A DNA stretch of 64,000 bases from Mixophyes australis. Lineage: Eukaryota > Chordata > Amphibia > Anura > Limnodynastidae. The stretch lies in NCBI GenBank assembly GCA_036250195.1, contig JAVHZZ010000011.1:51777311-51841310 (forward strand), written 5' to 3'. Positions within the stretch are counted from its first letter, which is position 1, and every line of letters begins with the position of its first letter. Position numbers and translations under genes: made by a program. The notes beneath the pieces were generated by a model. It did not search any database. It saw only the letters and a program-made list of their open reading frames with translations, and was not told where the DNA came from. This document shows, in pieces, positions 20,678 to 31,799 of this stretch.

Positions 20678-21673
20678 CTTGCAGCACCAGGTTTTTGTCT
20701 TGTGTTTCTTTTCCAAAAAAAATTTTTTTTATTTAAATTGTTTTCTTTTTCTTTGTTGCAATATTTGCCCCCTTATGCTAATGGTGTGGGGCTATGATAC
20801 CTGAAAGTCTCACTGTATCTAGTCGCAATGTTTTGCAGGTTATCACAGTTGTATTATTTACCTGTTGGTCTGTTCCTGATGTTCTTGGTTTCGTTATAAC
20901 TATGCTGCTGGATCCCGGCTCCCTTCGGATGCCTCCCCTATGAGGGGGCGCGTCCTGGGGCGCCTAGGATCCCCAACTTATACCATGTTAGGTTATGTTA
21001 CACAATGTTAAGCCAATGTTAACCAGAGCTACCACTCTCTTCACATCCACCTTGGGGTGACTGTGAAATACGGCCGGGGACACCCCACTCGAGCCGTGAA
21101 TTTGTTGTTCAAAGAAACTGTTGTGCTCTGCTAATTTTTTCTCTTTTTTTTTTTTTTTTCCTCTTTGATATTACTTAACTCTCACACTACTTTCTCCTAC
21201 CTCATTGACTCCCCTCAACTGCCTCCCCTCTTATTTCCCGATGCAACACCCCCCCACCCCCGGGAATACATTTCCTACCCTCCATTTTGCCTTGGGACTA
21301 TGCCCCCCCCCCCCTCCCATTCTCGCCCACACGGTTCTTCCACTCGTGAATTCCTGCTACCTTTGCTAATATTTACAATATCTCAGGTGAACCAGAGGGA
21401 TGCACACCTAGAGCCTAGCTCATCGCTCCCCGGTGATGTACCCTCTCGCGACCTCGCCACGCCTCCCTAGAGCCTACGGCTCTTTTGCTGACCTATGTGC
21501 TTCCCCAGCGCATAGTTTTCCTTCCCATTGTCGGCACTACAGGTCCCGGCCTATTTCGCCGAGTGACCATACACCCCCCCCTTCCTCTCCCACTCCCCCT
21601 CCAAACCCTCCCCCTCTCCTATTTGACCACTCTGTGTTGGATCTTCTCCTGATCTTCCTCCTCCTCGCTGCAC
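20678..21673 (+). other. L1 inter-ORF spacer, 996 bp
   Basis: Non-coding, strongly C- and T-rich, with a T-run near 21,136-21,160 and C-runs near 21,250 and 21,303. The small frames look like composition artefacts. Mammalian L1 has a spacer of tens of bases, so ORF2 translation here would need a different route, such as internal initiation or a second transcript. Confidence 0.8.
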
Positions 21674-24600
21674 ATGGGCTTTAGAGCACTCTCCTTTAAT
21701 GTTAAAGGGTTGAATAGCCCCCAGAAAAGGGGTAAGCTTTTCGCTACCCTAAAACTTCATAAGGGCGATTTAATTTTTTTACAAGAGACTCATTTTCAAC
21801 ATAACTCCCATCCAGAACTCCGTTCCAAAGCATACCCCATCTCATACCATGCTTGCGATCACTCAACCAAAAAACGAGGGGTGGCGACTTTGTTTGCCCG
21901 CCATTTGACATATGAACACATTGACTCCCTTATAGACAAAGAAGGCCGATACCTCATCTTGGTGGGTAGACTTAACAACAAACTATGTACGTTAGTTAAT
22001 GTTTATGCTCCCAATCAGCATCAGAACCGCTTTTTTTCCAAATTAGATGTATTGCTGTCCCGTATTCGTCAGGGGGACCTTATCGTAGCGGGAGATTTCA
22101 ATGCTGTCTTGAATCAATCCTTGGATCGTTCCCCCCCTGTGGCTGCCCCCCCTAATACTTCTGACCCCCTATCCACTAAATCTCTCCTCAGTCTCATGAA
22201 ATCCCAGCTTCTCTACGACTCCTGGCGAGTGAAGGAACCGTCCTCTCGGGACTATACATATTACTCCCCACCACACCATTCATACTCACGCATTGATATG
22301 ATCCTGCTCAGCCACAACCTCGCATTAAACATCCAGACGGCCCAAATTCACCCAATGATTTGGTCTGACCACTCCCCTATATCTATAGATCTATGCGGCC
22401 TCCCAGACCGACCCCGCCCCATGACCTGGCGTCTTAATGACTCCCTGCTCCATAATGCGGATATAATCTCCCAGCTCGGGGCTCACCTCGAAGATTACTT
22501 TGAGCTCAACGACCACCCAGATATCTCTAGGGCCACTCTATGGACAGCGCACAAGGCAGTCCTGAGGGGTCACCTGCTTAGCATTGCCTCCAGATGGAAG
22601 AAGGAAACCCATATCATGACCAATAAATTATCTCTTGAACTACAATCTCTAGAAGCCAAACACAAGGCTTCTCCAGACCCTTCCATTCTGCTAGCCCTCC
22701 GCGAGACTAAGGCCCAATTAGATCTTCTTCTCTCCAAGCAGGTAGCCAAACGCCTTAAATGGCTCCGGCAATCCTTCTACGAAAAGGGGGATAAGGCAGA
22801 TAAAATTCTCGCTGCACGGCTCCGTTCAGAAAGGTCCCATAAAAATATTATATCAATCCGTGATTCTAAGAATCAGCTCCTCCATAACCCTGCTGCCATT
22901 AGAGAGGCTTTCCAGCAATATTACTCCGCCCTATACAATCTCCCATCTCCCCCTGCCTCCAACCCGCAGCAGTCTAACTCCTCGTTGATATCAGACTTCC
23001 TAGCTAAATCTAAACTTCCCAAATTATCCCCTCAGGCCCTACAATTCCTCAACGAGGAAATTACATTGGAGGAAATTCAGCTTACTATCAAATCCCAAAA
23101 GAATGGAAAATCTCCAGGCCCAGACGGATTCACCGCAGCTTATTATAAAAATTTTTCGAGTGTGCTTGCCCCTCACCTGCTCTCCCTGTACAATGGTGTC
23201 CTACAGGGAACCCCCTTCCCACCTGAAATGCTTGAAGCTAGAATTGTAGTGATCCCAAAAGAGGGGAAGGACCCACTTCATTGTTCCAGCTACAGACCCA
23301 TCTCCCTTCTCAACCTGGATCTAAAGATCTTCGCTAAAATCCTAGCAAACCGCTTAAACATATTCCTCCCCTCGTTGATCCACTATGACCAGGTGGGATT
23401 TATTCCGGGCCGCCAGGCGAGGGACAACACCAGAAGAGCCATTGATATCATACACATTGCAAACACCAGGAGATCCCCCACTATAATCCTCTCTCTGGAC
23501 GCTGAAAAAGCGTTCGATAGGATCTCTTGGGGTTTCATGAACGCGGCTCTTGAGGCCTTTGGCTTCGCTGGCAACTTCCTCACTGGCGTCCTGGCACTAT
23601 ATTCCTCACCCTCAGCTAAAGTCCTGATTAACGGGGTACCCTCAAACCCGTTAGCCATCCAAAACGGCACGAGGCAGGGCTGTCCCCTCTCCCCCCTTAT
23701 TTTCGCTCTGGTGATTGAACCACTGGCCTCTCAAATTCGCCATGACCCCAGCATTTCTGGTGTGCAGGTGGGGGACATCAACTCTAAAATTTCGCTTTTT
23801 GCGGACGATGTCCTGCTCTCACTCTCCCAACCAACGATTTCCCTACCTAACCTGTATAACGCTCTCCAGGCCTATGGTGACGTATCCAACTATAAAATAA
23901 ACTATACAAAATCAGAGGCCCTACTGCTCCATGTCTCCCCCCAGGAGGCCGAAGTGTTACGGTCCTCTTTCAAATTCAAGTGGCAGACCAGGAAAATAAA
24001 ATATCTGGGAGTCTACCTCACATCCCGATACGACCTCCTCTACCAAGAAAATTTCCCACCTCTCTTCGCCAAAACGCAATCTGATTTGGCTTCCTGGAAC
24101 CGCCTTATTATCTCGTGGCTGGGCAGGATCATCGCAGTAAAAATGAATATCATACCCAAATGGCTGTATCTCTTCCAAACCCTACCAGTTCCTGTCCCTG
24201 CCACCCTCCTATCCAACATCCAGAAGGCCCTCACTCGGTTTATCTGGAACCATAGGCCCCCACGGGTATCGGTGGCTGTCCTGAAGAAGCCTATTCCCGG
24301 TGGTGGGAGGGGTCTACCCGATATTAAGATGTACTACCTAGCTTCTCACTTCTCTCAAATTGTTGCATCATATGCCCCCTCAGGTTCCATGTCATGGCTG
24401 GACCTAGAGGCGGCGCACACTGCCCTCCCTGATCTGACACCACTTTGGGGTTTATCCCCTATACACCGCCCCTCGCCCTCCAAACTCCTTCCCACCATCA
24501 AATTTGATATTAAGATTTGGGATTCCTACTCCTTTAAATTAAAGCTTACATCTGCCCTCTCTCCCCTGACCCCCATCTGGTTTAACCCCATATTCCCTCC

Positions 24601-25486
24601 CGGCGTCTCTAGATTGAGACACCGTCTCTGGACTCAGGCCGGCCTTAAATTTCCATCAGATTTCTCGAAACAGGGCCAGTGGCTTCCGCTAGCTGAGCTC
24701 CAGTTACACTCCCCAGGCCGGACGCTTAGCCCCTTTGAGTTCTTTCAAATCAGCCATTTTTTGCGATCCCTACCACCCAACTCTATACTGCGTCCCCTCA
24801 CTCCATTTGAGAACCTATGCAAACGCCACCCCATGTCCAAGGGCATGATATCACAACTTTATAGTATCTTTCTCAATTCCACTCTTCACCCTCAGCTCCC
24901 CCACGAAGTTGAGTGGGAGAGAGATCTCGGCCCTCCACCAGATGAGGAGGCCTGGGAGGACATGAGACTGGGGATAGCCAAAAGCTCTATATCGACCAGA
25001 CTAAAAGAAACATCCTATAAAATTTACTATCGCTGGTATTATACCCCCACCCGACTTCATGCAATGTTCCCCTCCACGTCGCCGGACTGCTGGCGGAACT
25101 GCGGCCACAGGGGTTCTATGCTACATATCTGGTGGACTTGTCCAATTATCGCTCCCTTCTGGGACGCGATCCATGGCTTTATCAATACTTTATTTGAGAT
25201 TCCTGTTGCAAGGGACCCCTGGATCTTTCTCCTATGTTATCCCCCCCCAGATCTTGATAAATTCGCCAAAAAACTGACGGCCCACATCCTCACAGCCGCC
25301 AAATCTCTTATTGCCCTCAACTGGAAGCGTGCTTCCTCTCCACCTTTTTCGGCCCTTAAAAAACAAATTTGGAATGTGGCAGCAATGGAAGAGATCACCT
25401 ACCACCTACACGATAGAGGTTACGCTTTCACTCAAGTCTGGGCTCCATGGCAAATGGCGGCAAGCGCGTTTCCCTCTGATACTTGA
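21674..25486 (+). CDS. L1 ORF2 protein: endonuclease and reverse transcriptase
   Basis: Makes and integrates the DNA copy by target-primed reverse transcription. The 1270-aa frame is uninterrupted. The apurinic-type endonuclease spans residues 1-240, with N9, E38, Y111, D141, N143, D208, D232 and H233 in the expected motifs (FNVKGLN, LQETHF, NVYAPN, AGDFNAVL, SRIDMI, WSDHSPI). Reverse transcriptase covers about 460-760: GKSPGPDGF, YRPISLLN, FIPGRQARDNTRR, LSLDAEKAFDR with D609, RQGCPLSPLIF, and FADD with D711-D712. The C-terminal Cys/His knuckle is near residue 1138 (CWRNCGHRG, then H and C). Length and order fit the L1 clade. The start at 21,674 is the first ATG and opens directly into the endonuclease. 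Confidence 0.96.
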   Translation: MGFRALSFNVKGLNSPQKRGKLFATLKLHKGDLIFLQETHFQHNSHPELRSKAYPISYHACDHSTKKRGVATLFARHLTYEHIDSLIDKEGRYLILVGRLNNKLCTLVNVYAPNQHQNRFFSKLDVLLSRIRQGDLIVAGDFNAVLNQSLDRSPPVAAPPNTSDPLSTKSLLSLMKSQLLYDSWRVKEPSSRDYTYYSPPHHSYSRIDMILLSHNLALNIQTAQIHPMIWSDHSPISIDLCGLPDRPRPMTWRLNDSLLHNADIISQLGAHLEDYFELNDHPDISRATLWTAHKAVLRGHLLSIASRWKKETHIMTNKLSLELQSLEAKHKASPDPSILLALRETKAQLDLLLSKQVAKRLKWLRQSFYEKGDKADKILAARLRSERSHKNIISIRDSKNQLLHNPAAIREAFQQYYSALYNLPSPPASNPQQSNSSLISDFLAKSKLPKLSPQALQFLNEEITLEEIQLTIKSQKNGKSPGPDGFTAAYYKNFSSVLAPHLLSLYNGVLQGTPFPPEMLEARIVVIPKEGKDPLHCSSYRPISLLNLDLKIFAKILANRLNIFLPSLIHYDQVGFIPGRQARDNTRRAIDIIHIANTRRSPTIILSLDAEKAFDRISWGFMNAALEAFGFAGNFLTGVLALYSSPSAKVLINGVPSNPLAIQNGTRQGCPLSPLIFALVIEPLASQIRHDPSISGVQVGDINSKISLFADDVLLSLSQPTISLPNLYNALQAYGDVSNYKINYTKSEALLLHVSPQEAEVLRSSFKFKWQTRKIKYLGVYLTSRYDLLYQENFPPLFAKTQSDLASWNRLIISWLGRIIAVKMNIIPKWLYLFQTLPVPVPATLLSNIQKALTRFIWNHRPPRVSVAVLKKPIPGGGRGLPDIKMYYLASHFSQIVASYAPSGSMSWLDLEAAHTALPDLTPLWGLSPIHRPSPSKLLPTIKFDIKIWDSYSFKLKLTSALSPLTPIWFNPIFPPGVSRLRHRLWTQAGLKFPSDFSKQGQWLPLAELQLHSPGRTLSPFEFFQISHFLRSLPPNSILRPLTPFENLCKRHPMSKGMISQLYSIFLNSTLHPQLPHEVEWERDLGPPPDEEAWEDMRLGIAKSSISTRLKETSYKIYYRWYYTPTRLHAMFPSTSPDCWRNCGHRGSMLHIWWTCPIIAPFWDAIHGFINTLFEIPVARDPWIFLLCYPPPDLDKFAKKLTAHILTAAKSLIALNWKRASSPPFSALKKQIWNVAAMEEITYHLHDRGYAFTQVWAPWQMAASAFPSDT

Positions 25487-25870
25487 TTCCCTCGTGGTGG
25501 CCCATGTGTGGCGAGAGAGTCCCTGCTCCTGCTCTACCAACCCCTAACCCTCTAACACACATTCATTACCTTCCCCATGACTGTACCCCTGCCTAACTTT
25601 TGTGGTCTTCCTTCCCACCCCCCCTCTCTTACAACCCCCCCCCCCCCCCAATACTACTTTGATGCTGTCTGTTCTATGTAAGATAAAGCAAGAAATAATT
25701 TAAAAAAAAACTGGTCACTTTACAGCTTAAGTTCCCTGTGGATGTCCTTCCAGGATCTCAGTACAATGTAAATGTTTTCCTATGCACACACTGTAACTTT
25801 CAGATTTTGTATCTTGTATACCTTGTATCGCTTGACCACTCAAAATAAAGAATTATAAAAAAAAAAAAAA
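25487..25870 (+). other. L1 3' UTR and poly-A tail
   Basis: About 370 bp with a long C-run near 25,637-25,650 (G-run on the other strand). It ends CAAAATAAAG AATTATAAAA and a pure A-run. AATAAA is at 25,844-25,849, about 20 bases before the tail. Confidence 0.88.
25844..25849 (+). terminator. L1 polyadenylation signal
   Basis: Canonical AATAAA just before the A-run at the 3' end of the element. Confidence 0.85.
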
Positions 25871-25882
25871 GATTGCATCAGG
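25867..25882. repeat. L1 target-site duplication, right copy
   Basis: GATTGCATCAGG follows the A-run and matches 19,202-19,213 exactly. It marks the 3' edge of the insertion. Confidence 0.93.
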
Positions 25883-27099
25883 CACAATTGACAGCTGCAG
25901 ACGCTAAAATTTTGATTTGTCTATTCTTCTACCTGCCACTATTTAGCTACCTACAAAACACTTTTCCGGATGAAGACACTACTGTTATTGAGGTTAAAGG
26001 AGGCCAACCTTTTGCAATAAGTAAAGATCCACACTGAGGGCTTGAGTCATTAAAGCATGAATACTTGGCACCATGTGTGTTCAGGCGAAACTGCATGGAA
26101 TTGTCTGCTGCGTTCTCCCAAAGTCAGCAAGACACAGATGGTCACATACGCTGCTTAATGACTTCAGGAGTAACAAGTGTTACATTTTGTACACACTGCC
26201 GTGCTGTGCACATCCGCCTGTATTAGTACAATATTTGCCCTCTAGGTACTGCCTGGCTCTACGTGTGGCAGCGAATGTTATGCATTTGAATGGGCATAGA
26301 AACAATGCCGTGCTACTCTCAAACATTCCTTCATGTATTACTAACTACCCTTGATTGTTATTTACCAAACAATACAGTAATGGTTGCGTAGTGGTGGTCC
26401 TACTGTTCATTAAAATATGTGTGTCCCTTTTTGTTATGCTACTTTGTTCACCTATAAGGCACCAGTGCTCTCTTTGAATCCCAAAGTGTCAGCATGGCCA
26501 TTGCTCTGGCAGCCATGAATGCATGCTTGTTGCTATTAGAATTGGAAAACTTTTCCACTAGGCCTCACACTAATAGGAGGTTTGCTCCTATGATTGAGAG
26601 ACAGTGCCTGGTCTGATCGCCCTTTAACCCACTGCTGGAAACACTGCTTTACTCAAAAAATCTTAATGCCCATTTTTAAAACATAAATCAACACACAAAC
26701 AAGACTTTCAAACTAAATAAACAATTTTATTTACAAAAGGACATAACAAAACGTAATAAAATTTATTGACACATTTCTTTGAGTAAATTATTATTATTAT
26801 TATTTTTATATTATATATTTTTTTTTCTTCTTTTTTATTTGATTTAAAATCATTTAGGAAGGCCTGCGTCTAGGAGACAAACTCCTCAGCAGCTGCAAAA
26901 AAAATACAAAATTTGTTTAGAAAATGCTTCCTGCGCTCACTGGCGTCCCGGTAGTCAAGGTCACTTCCACCCAGTACCTGACCGTTGCTAAGGCAGCGGT
27001 CAGACGCCTCTTCAGCGCCGCGTCCCGGCAATGTAGGAAGCCGGGCACGCACGCGCGCTCAGTAGGTGCATTAATTATTAATTATTTCCAGCCTGTGGG
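25883..27099. other. No gene; AT-rich with TTA-type simple sequence
   Basis: Continuation of the pre-L1 flank. A TTA/TTTA-rich stretch lies at 26,785-26,850. Around 26,860-27,060 the sequence becomes GC-rich and probably belongs to the LTR-like segment that follows. No coding call. Confidence 0.4.
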
Positions 27100-27650
27100 C
27101 TGAATTAGCTGACATTAGCCTGTGTGTGTGTTTCTCAGGGACAAGCCCTGATTGGTCTCCCTGAGTATTTAAGGCAGTGAGGTCTGCAGCCTCACTGCCG
27201 GTTATAGCGTCCAGTTTGCCTGTCAGCTAACCTGCTCCTGTATTGTGTTAGTGGAAACCTGTTGGACTGATTTCTTGTGTATGACCCCTGCTTGGATTAT
27301 TGGACTCTGCCTGTTTTGCTCGTGACCCTGACCCTTCATGCCTGTACCTTGGACCTTTCTCCCGTGCCTGTGACTCCGACCCCTGGTGTGTTTATCGATT
27401 ACCCTGCTTGCCTGTGACCCTTGACCTTGGCTATTGTACAGACTACTCGCTGCTTTCTACCAGTCTCCTGGCCCGTCGCTGTGGTCCTGTATTTCCAACC
27501 CACACTACTCTTGGAGCTAAGTCCTGGGGGCATCCAAGTACCAGTGAGCGCGTCAAGCTCTAAGGGAAAGGCGGCTGCTATAGGCGAAAATCTCCTCATC
27601 TGGTTCTGTGGGTTGGGGATCAGGGCCAGCTGCCTAACATTGATATGGTG
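27100..27650 (+). repeat. LTR-like segment with promoter features
   Basis: ATTGGTCTCCCTGAGTATTT then AAGGCAGTGAGG gives a TATTTAAG box near 27,165, followed by Pro/Cys-coding CCTG/GACC-rich sequence. This pattern is common in gypsy-type LTRs of frogs and fishes. I could not find TG...CA ends or a duplication, so the limits are guesses. Confidence 0.4.
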
Positions 27651-29280
27651 AAATGCTAGGTCTATGGGTGTATTTCTATACATTTAAATAAAACAAGTGC
27701 CAAAGTTTTGTATTATGCTGAACACAGTAGTAATCAGAAGTATATAGTATAATTGTGTGTGTTTATTTCATTTGGCAGCCTTTTTTTTTCATTTTTTTAT
27801 TTGTAAATGTTGCCAATAGCCTGCTAAGCAGAGTCTCACCCTCGAGGCTACAATTTTCAAGCCAGCCACTGCTGTACCAGCCAGTGGCACACAAGCCAAG
27901 AAGTGGGTGGAGCAAGTTCCCCATTGGAGGTACTAAGGATGTCCTCTGGTATTGTAAACTCTGGCCATGGAAAGGGAAAACTGTTTCACATGTCAACGTC
28001 TTTCTGCTTGAAAAAAAAATTTGCAAAACTCATCTACATTACAATAATCCAGTACTTACTTTCTTCAATCAGCATCTGTGGCTATTCACTCAGTTCAGGT
28101 TGGCTCCCGAACAGGACTGCGCTGATGCTGCCTCCTCCTCCGGAGCCGTCTCCTCCTCCTGCACCACCTTCTCCACCTGAGCCGCTTTCTCCTCCTGAGC
28201 CACCTGCTCCTCTTCCTGGGCCACCTTTTCTTTCTTCTGGACCAACTGGTCATGTGGCCCCTCCTTATGGTGGTGATGGTGGCAGGGGAAGCGTTGACAT
28301 CCTGTTGAAAAATAGGGCCTGTTATTGTTTTGGAGTTTTAAACATACATACAGAGACATGCAAATAATGGCCCTACTTCACCAAACCAGATTATCAGTCC
28401 CAAAGTCAAAAACCAATACAATCCCCTTACCCTCACTTGTTTTCACATCCTGCACCATTCCCTTCTCCTGGTCCAATTGATTTTAAGCTCATAAAATGAT
28501 TTCCATGCCATCCTTTTCCTCAATGCCACTATTTTGAAAATTAACCAATATATTCATATCTGATTATAATCCTTATTTCCACACTAAATCAGCCTCTTCT
28601 GCCCCTCCTGCCATTTCAGTACCTGCTGTCATTTCAGTAACTGATGCCCTTCCTGCCATTTCATTACCTACTGTTATTTCAGTACCTGATGCCCCAGAAT
28701 CTCCTGGCATTTTTGCCCTCCGTGCCACTCAATCAACGTCTACTGCACCCCCACTCTCTTCTGGTCCACGGTCCTCTGCTTCCTCCCGACTGAAAATTGT
28801 CTTGATTTTTGTATTCTATGAGTGTGGTCTATCAGGAGCACTTGATATGATCATATGACACTGAGTGAATAGTGAGGTAGTATTATTATTTATCTTTATT
28901 TATTTCAGAATTATTTGTTGAGATTCATCCAATATTCATATTATTCCTTCTACATCTGTAGCTTCACCTTATTGGCTTCATTAACTGTTATCAGTTGAAT
29001 TTCTTCTTATAGAGTTGGCCCGGGTTTAAAGAAATGTACTAGCAGTACTGTTTTAGATTTTGTTTTCTCAGTCCTAACTTGATATGTAGGGAAAATTATT
29101 GCTTAAACATCTCTCAAACTATAGCTGTTGTTTATGTTTATTAATAGAAATGTTTAATGAAAGGTCTTAGTTAGTGGATGCTAAGTATTAGTATATCTTT
29201 ATTTGTTTTGCTGAGCATTGTAGTTTGTGCCTTGGGTTGTTTTATATTAGTTGATTTCTTTAGAGAGGATCATATCCTTT
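27651..29280. other. Low-complexity and unassigned sequence
   Basis: 28,110-28,250 is a degenerate CCTCCT/GAGCC tract that reads as Glu/Ala/Gln-rich on the minus strand. 28,590-28,720 repeats CCTGCCATTTCAGTACCTG-like units about four times. Neither looks like a real gene: no conserved motif and no sensible flanks. Confidence 0.4.
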
Positions 29281-29800
29281 TCTCGTTCAGGATCGTATTG
29301 CTTTGTTTTAGGGATAAGAAGGTTCGGATTCTGTCTATCCCGACAGACCCGAGTTATGGAGATCAGAAGCAGTCCGCGAGCCTCCTCAGATTCATACACA
29401 ACTTTTGGGTCTCAAAACGGGGTAAAACATCATCTCATGAATTTTGGATTCTTATCTTTCATATATAGCTCTCCTTTGTGTTCTCATCTGCCATACTAGA
29501 TGAGCTATCATGTACAGAGGTAGTTAACTGCAGTGCTCTGCTTCAAAAAAAGTGTAGAGAGGGTTATAGGGTGTGAAATAGACAATTTAGATAGCATGCA
29601 AGCTGTCATTTTACGCAATTTATTTATGTAGAGATCCATCTGCTAGAATTGTGTGCTGCTCATCAATTGACTTAGAGAGCCACAGAGTTTAGACTGATTA
29701 ATGACTACTGGTTGTCACTAATAATAATATTATGCTATTCAATTATATATATACTGGTATAAACACCTGAACTAGTATTTATTGGATAAAACAGCGTGCT
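29281..29800. repeat. Old dispersed repeat, copy 2 (related to 4.2-4.6 kb)
   Basis: Shares GTTAACTGCAG, GCTCTGCT, ATCAATTG and ACTACTGGTT blocks in order with 4186-4560. A stretch at 29,330-29,420 (CCGCGAGCCTCCTCAGATTC) also resembles the start of the hAT-like element at 38,250, so it may be a remnant of that family. Confidence 0.45.
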
Positions 29801-30858
29801 GTTGCTGTATGAAAGTGAGCAGCATACACCAAAAAATAAATACTAAATAGATTTCTTCCTTTCAAAATACAAAGTGTTTAAAGATAAAACCAAATTTGTG
29901 GGGGGCAGTATCAGTAAGTGTGATATATGAAGTATTTAGTAGAGAAAATTAGGGGTGCTGTTTGACTGAGAGCATCACCCGAAACAAACAGATGTATTTC
30001 TTAATTTCTTCCATTTAAAAAGTGCTTTTCTACCTGTTAGAGAAATTGTTGTGGGGGCAGTCAGTGACATATTTATTAAGCAGGCAAAATCCAGGGTGTT
30101 GGTGGAGTGTGAGCAGCAGCACTACCAAAAACAGATATATTTCTTAATTTTTTATTATAAAATTCCATGTGTATTTCTACAAGTCAAATCAATTGTTATG
30201 AGCGGCAGTCAGTGACATCTTTATTAAGCTAGCAAAAAACAGGGTGTTGCTGGAGTGTGAGCAATAGCAGAAACCCTCAGAACGCACATATATTCAGGGG
30301 CGGGCTGGACCAGGGGGCAGCGGGCACCCGGGCCGCTCAGTCTAGCGGCTGTTCTCCCCGTCCCCCGCCGTGGATTTAATAATTTTTCTTCTGTTACCGG
30401 CGGCGGCATCGTTGGTAACGTGTCACGTGATGCAGCCGCGTCATTATGACGTGGCCGCAACGCGTGTCAGGTGATGTGGCCGCCTGCGCGCCTCCCGGGC
30501 TGGTTCCTCCCAGCCCGCGCCTGCATATATTTGTTAATTTCTTCCTCTTAATGTACAAAGTGTTTGAAGCTAACATCAATTTTGTGAGTGGCAGTATCAG
30601 TGAGTGTAACATCTGAAGTATTTAGTGGAGAAAAACTAGGGTGCTGTATGACTGAAAACAGCACGCCCCAAAAAACAGATATATTTCTTAATTTCTTCCT
30701 TTTAAAATTCCAAGTGTATTTCTACCAGTCAAAAAAAATGTTGTGAGGGTAAGTCAGTGACATGTTCTTTAAGAAGTGGGTAAAAATAAGGGTGTTAGTG
30801 AAGTGTGAGCAGTCGCAGCACCCGACAATAAGCACATATTTCTTCGTTTTAAGATTCC
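29780..30858. repeat. Tandem array, ~150-bp unit, about six copies
   Basis: The landmark AGGGTGYTG recurs near 29,949, 30,092, 30,241, 30,637 and 30,789, with a weaker first unit near 29,790. Each is followed by GAGCAG-like sequence and ACAGATATATTTCTTAATTT. Spacing is 143-159 bp once the 237-bp MITE insertion is subtracted. Units are diverged, so the array is old. It has no coding sense. Confidence 0.75.
30295..30523. mobile_element. GC-rich hAT MITE, 229 bp
   Basis: The ends CAGGGGCGGGCTGG and, inverted, CAGGCGCGGGCTGG form a terminal repeat. A perfect 8-bp duplication CATATATT lies at 30,287-30,294 and 30,524-30,531. The GC-rich body stands out from its AT-rich host, the ~150-bp tandem array it interrupts. 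Confidence 0.92.
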
Positions 30859-30859
30859 A

Positions 30860-31799
30860 GGGGGCAAATGCGTTAAGTAGCGATTCTAGCAAATTGACAA
30901 CATTTGGTGAGTTTGCCGGCATAATTTAAAATGGCAATGGGTTTAAAGGCAAAACAACAAGCAACCAATGACCCAAATATTCACTCTTATGGGGGCCCAA
31001 ACAAATCGAGACTTCAGTCACAAAAGTGGCAGCCCCTGTCGCTAAAGTGCTTGGTTTGTTAAACTATGTGCATGTTCTTTTTAGCATATGGGTGGCTCGC
31101 TGGTCCTCAGGACAATTCTATTTTGCACCATTTTAAATTATGACCTTGGTTTATCATCATCTGTTAAATGTCTACTAATGCCACTGTCAGCTTAATGACC
31201 TCTTATTCTTACTGCATCTACACTTTCCGATCCATGAAGTATGCTAACTAATGTTCAAAATATTGTGTGCGTGGTTTCTCACCATTTATCTTCTGGGTAC
31301 AGTCCACCTTTGTCTAGCACCTTTCAGTCAGTGCTTTGCCACTATGTTTCTTAGGGATTGTAGCATGCTTACACCCATAACTTGGTAGCCTAGCATCAGC
31401 TACCAGCCGAATGGATAGACACTTCCTGCAATCTTCATCGTCAATACCTTCACCATCAACCTTCCCATTATTAGTAGGTATCCAGCATCCAATCCAATTT
31501 TCCAATTGCAACTGACTCCGCTAATGCAATCCATGATGCCTAAAAGTTGTGCTTGAAGCTACAGCTGCTGCCGCGAGCAGTGATTGTTCTAAAGAAACAG
31601 CTCCTTGTGAGAAGGCTGTCGGAACAACTCACACATGACAGGTGTCTTGCTTCAGCTTCTCCTAAAAATATTCCTCAGTTTTTCCAAAAGATTTTTGGGG
31701 CAAGTGTTGTCTTTAAAGACATTGCCATTTTAAATTTACAATGCAAAGTCGCCGAATATCGGCAACTTGCAAAATCCGCAGTTTAATACATTTACCCCC
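30860..31799. mobile_element. Harbinger-like non-autonomous element
   Basis: GGGGGCAAATGCGTTAA at the left and, inverted, GGGGGTAAATGTATTAA at the right are matching termini. The same terminus type occurs at 46,868 and 48,924. The 940-bp interior has no transposase. The flanks CCA and TGG do not match, so the duplication is unclear. Assignment to PIF/Harbinger rests on terminus type only. Confidence 0.6.

Larger units (their letters stand above)
19214..25870 (+). mobile_element. Full-length L1 retrotransposon with both ORFs open
   Basis: A 6.65 kb insertion with all parts of a complete LINE-1: a ~490-bp 5' UTR starting GAGCGGCACTGCC, ORF1, a ~1 kb spacer, ORF2 of 1270 codons, a 3' UTR with AATAAA, a terminal A-run and a flanking duplication. 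The insertion site fits the L1 endonuclease consensus. No stop or frameshift interrupts either ORF and all catalytic residues checked are present, so it is probably young and may be competent. Compared with mammalian L1, the inter-ORF spacer is very long. Confidence 0.93.

Noticed and set aside
21165..21684. Possible small ORFs in the L1 inter-ORF spacer
   Set aside because: Pro/Ser/Leu-rich translations of C/T-rich sequence with no family match. They overlap each other and the ORF2 start.
28090..28359. Minus-strand Glu/Ala/Gln-rich frame of 89 codons
   Set aside because: Degenerate trinucleotide tract with no conserved domain and no gene context.
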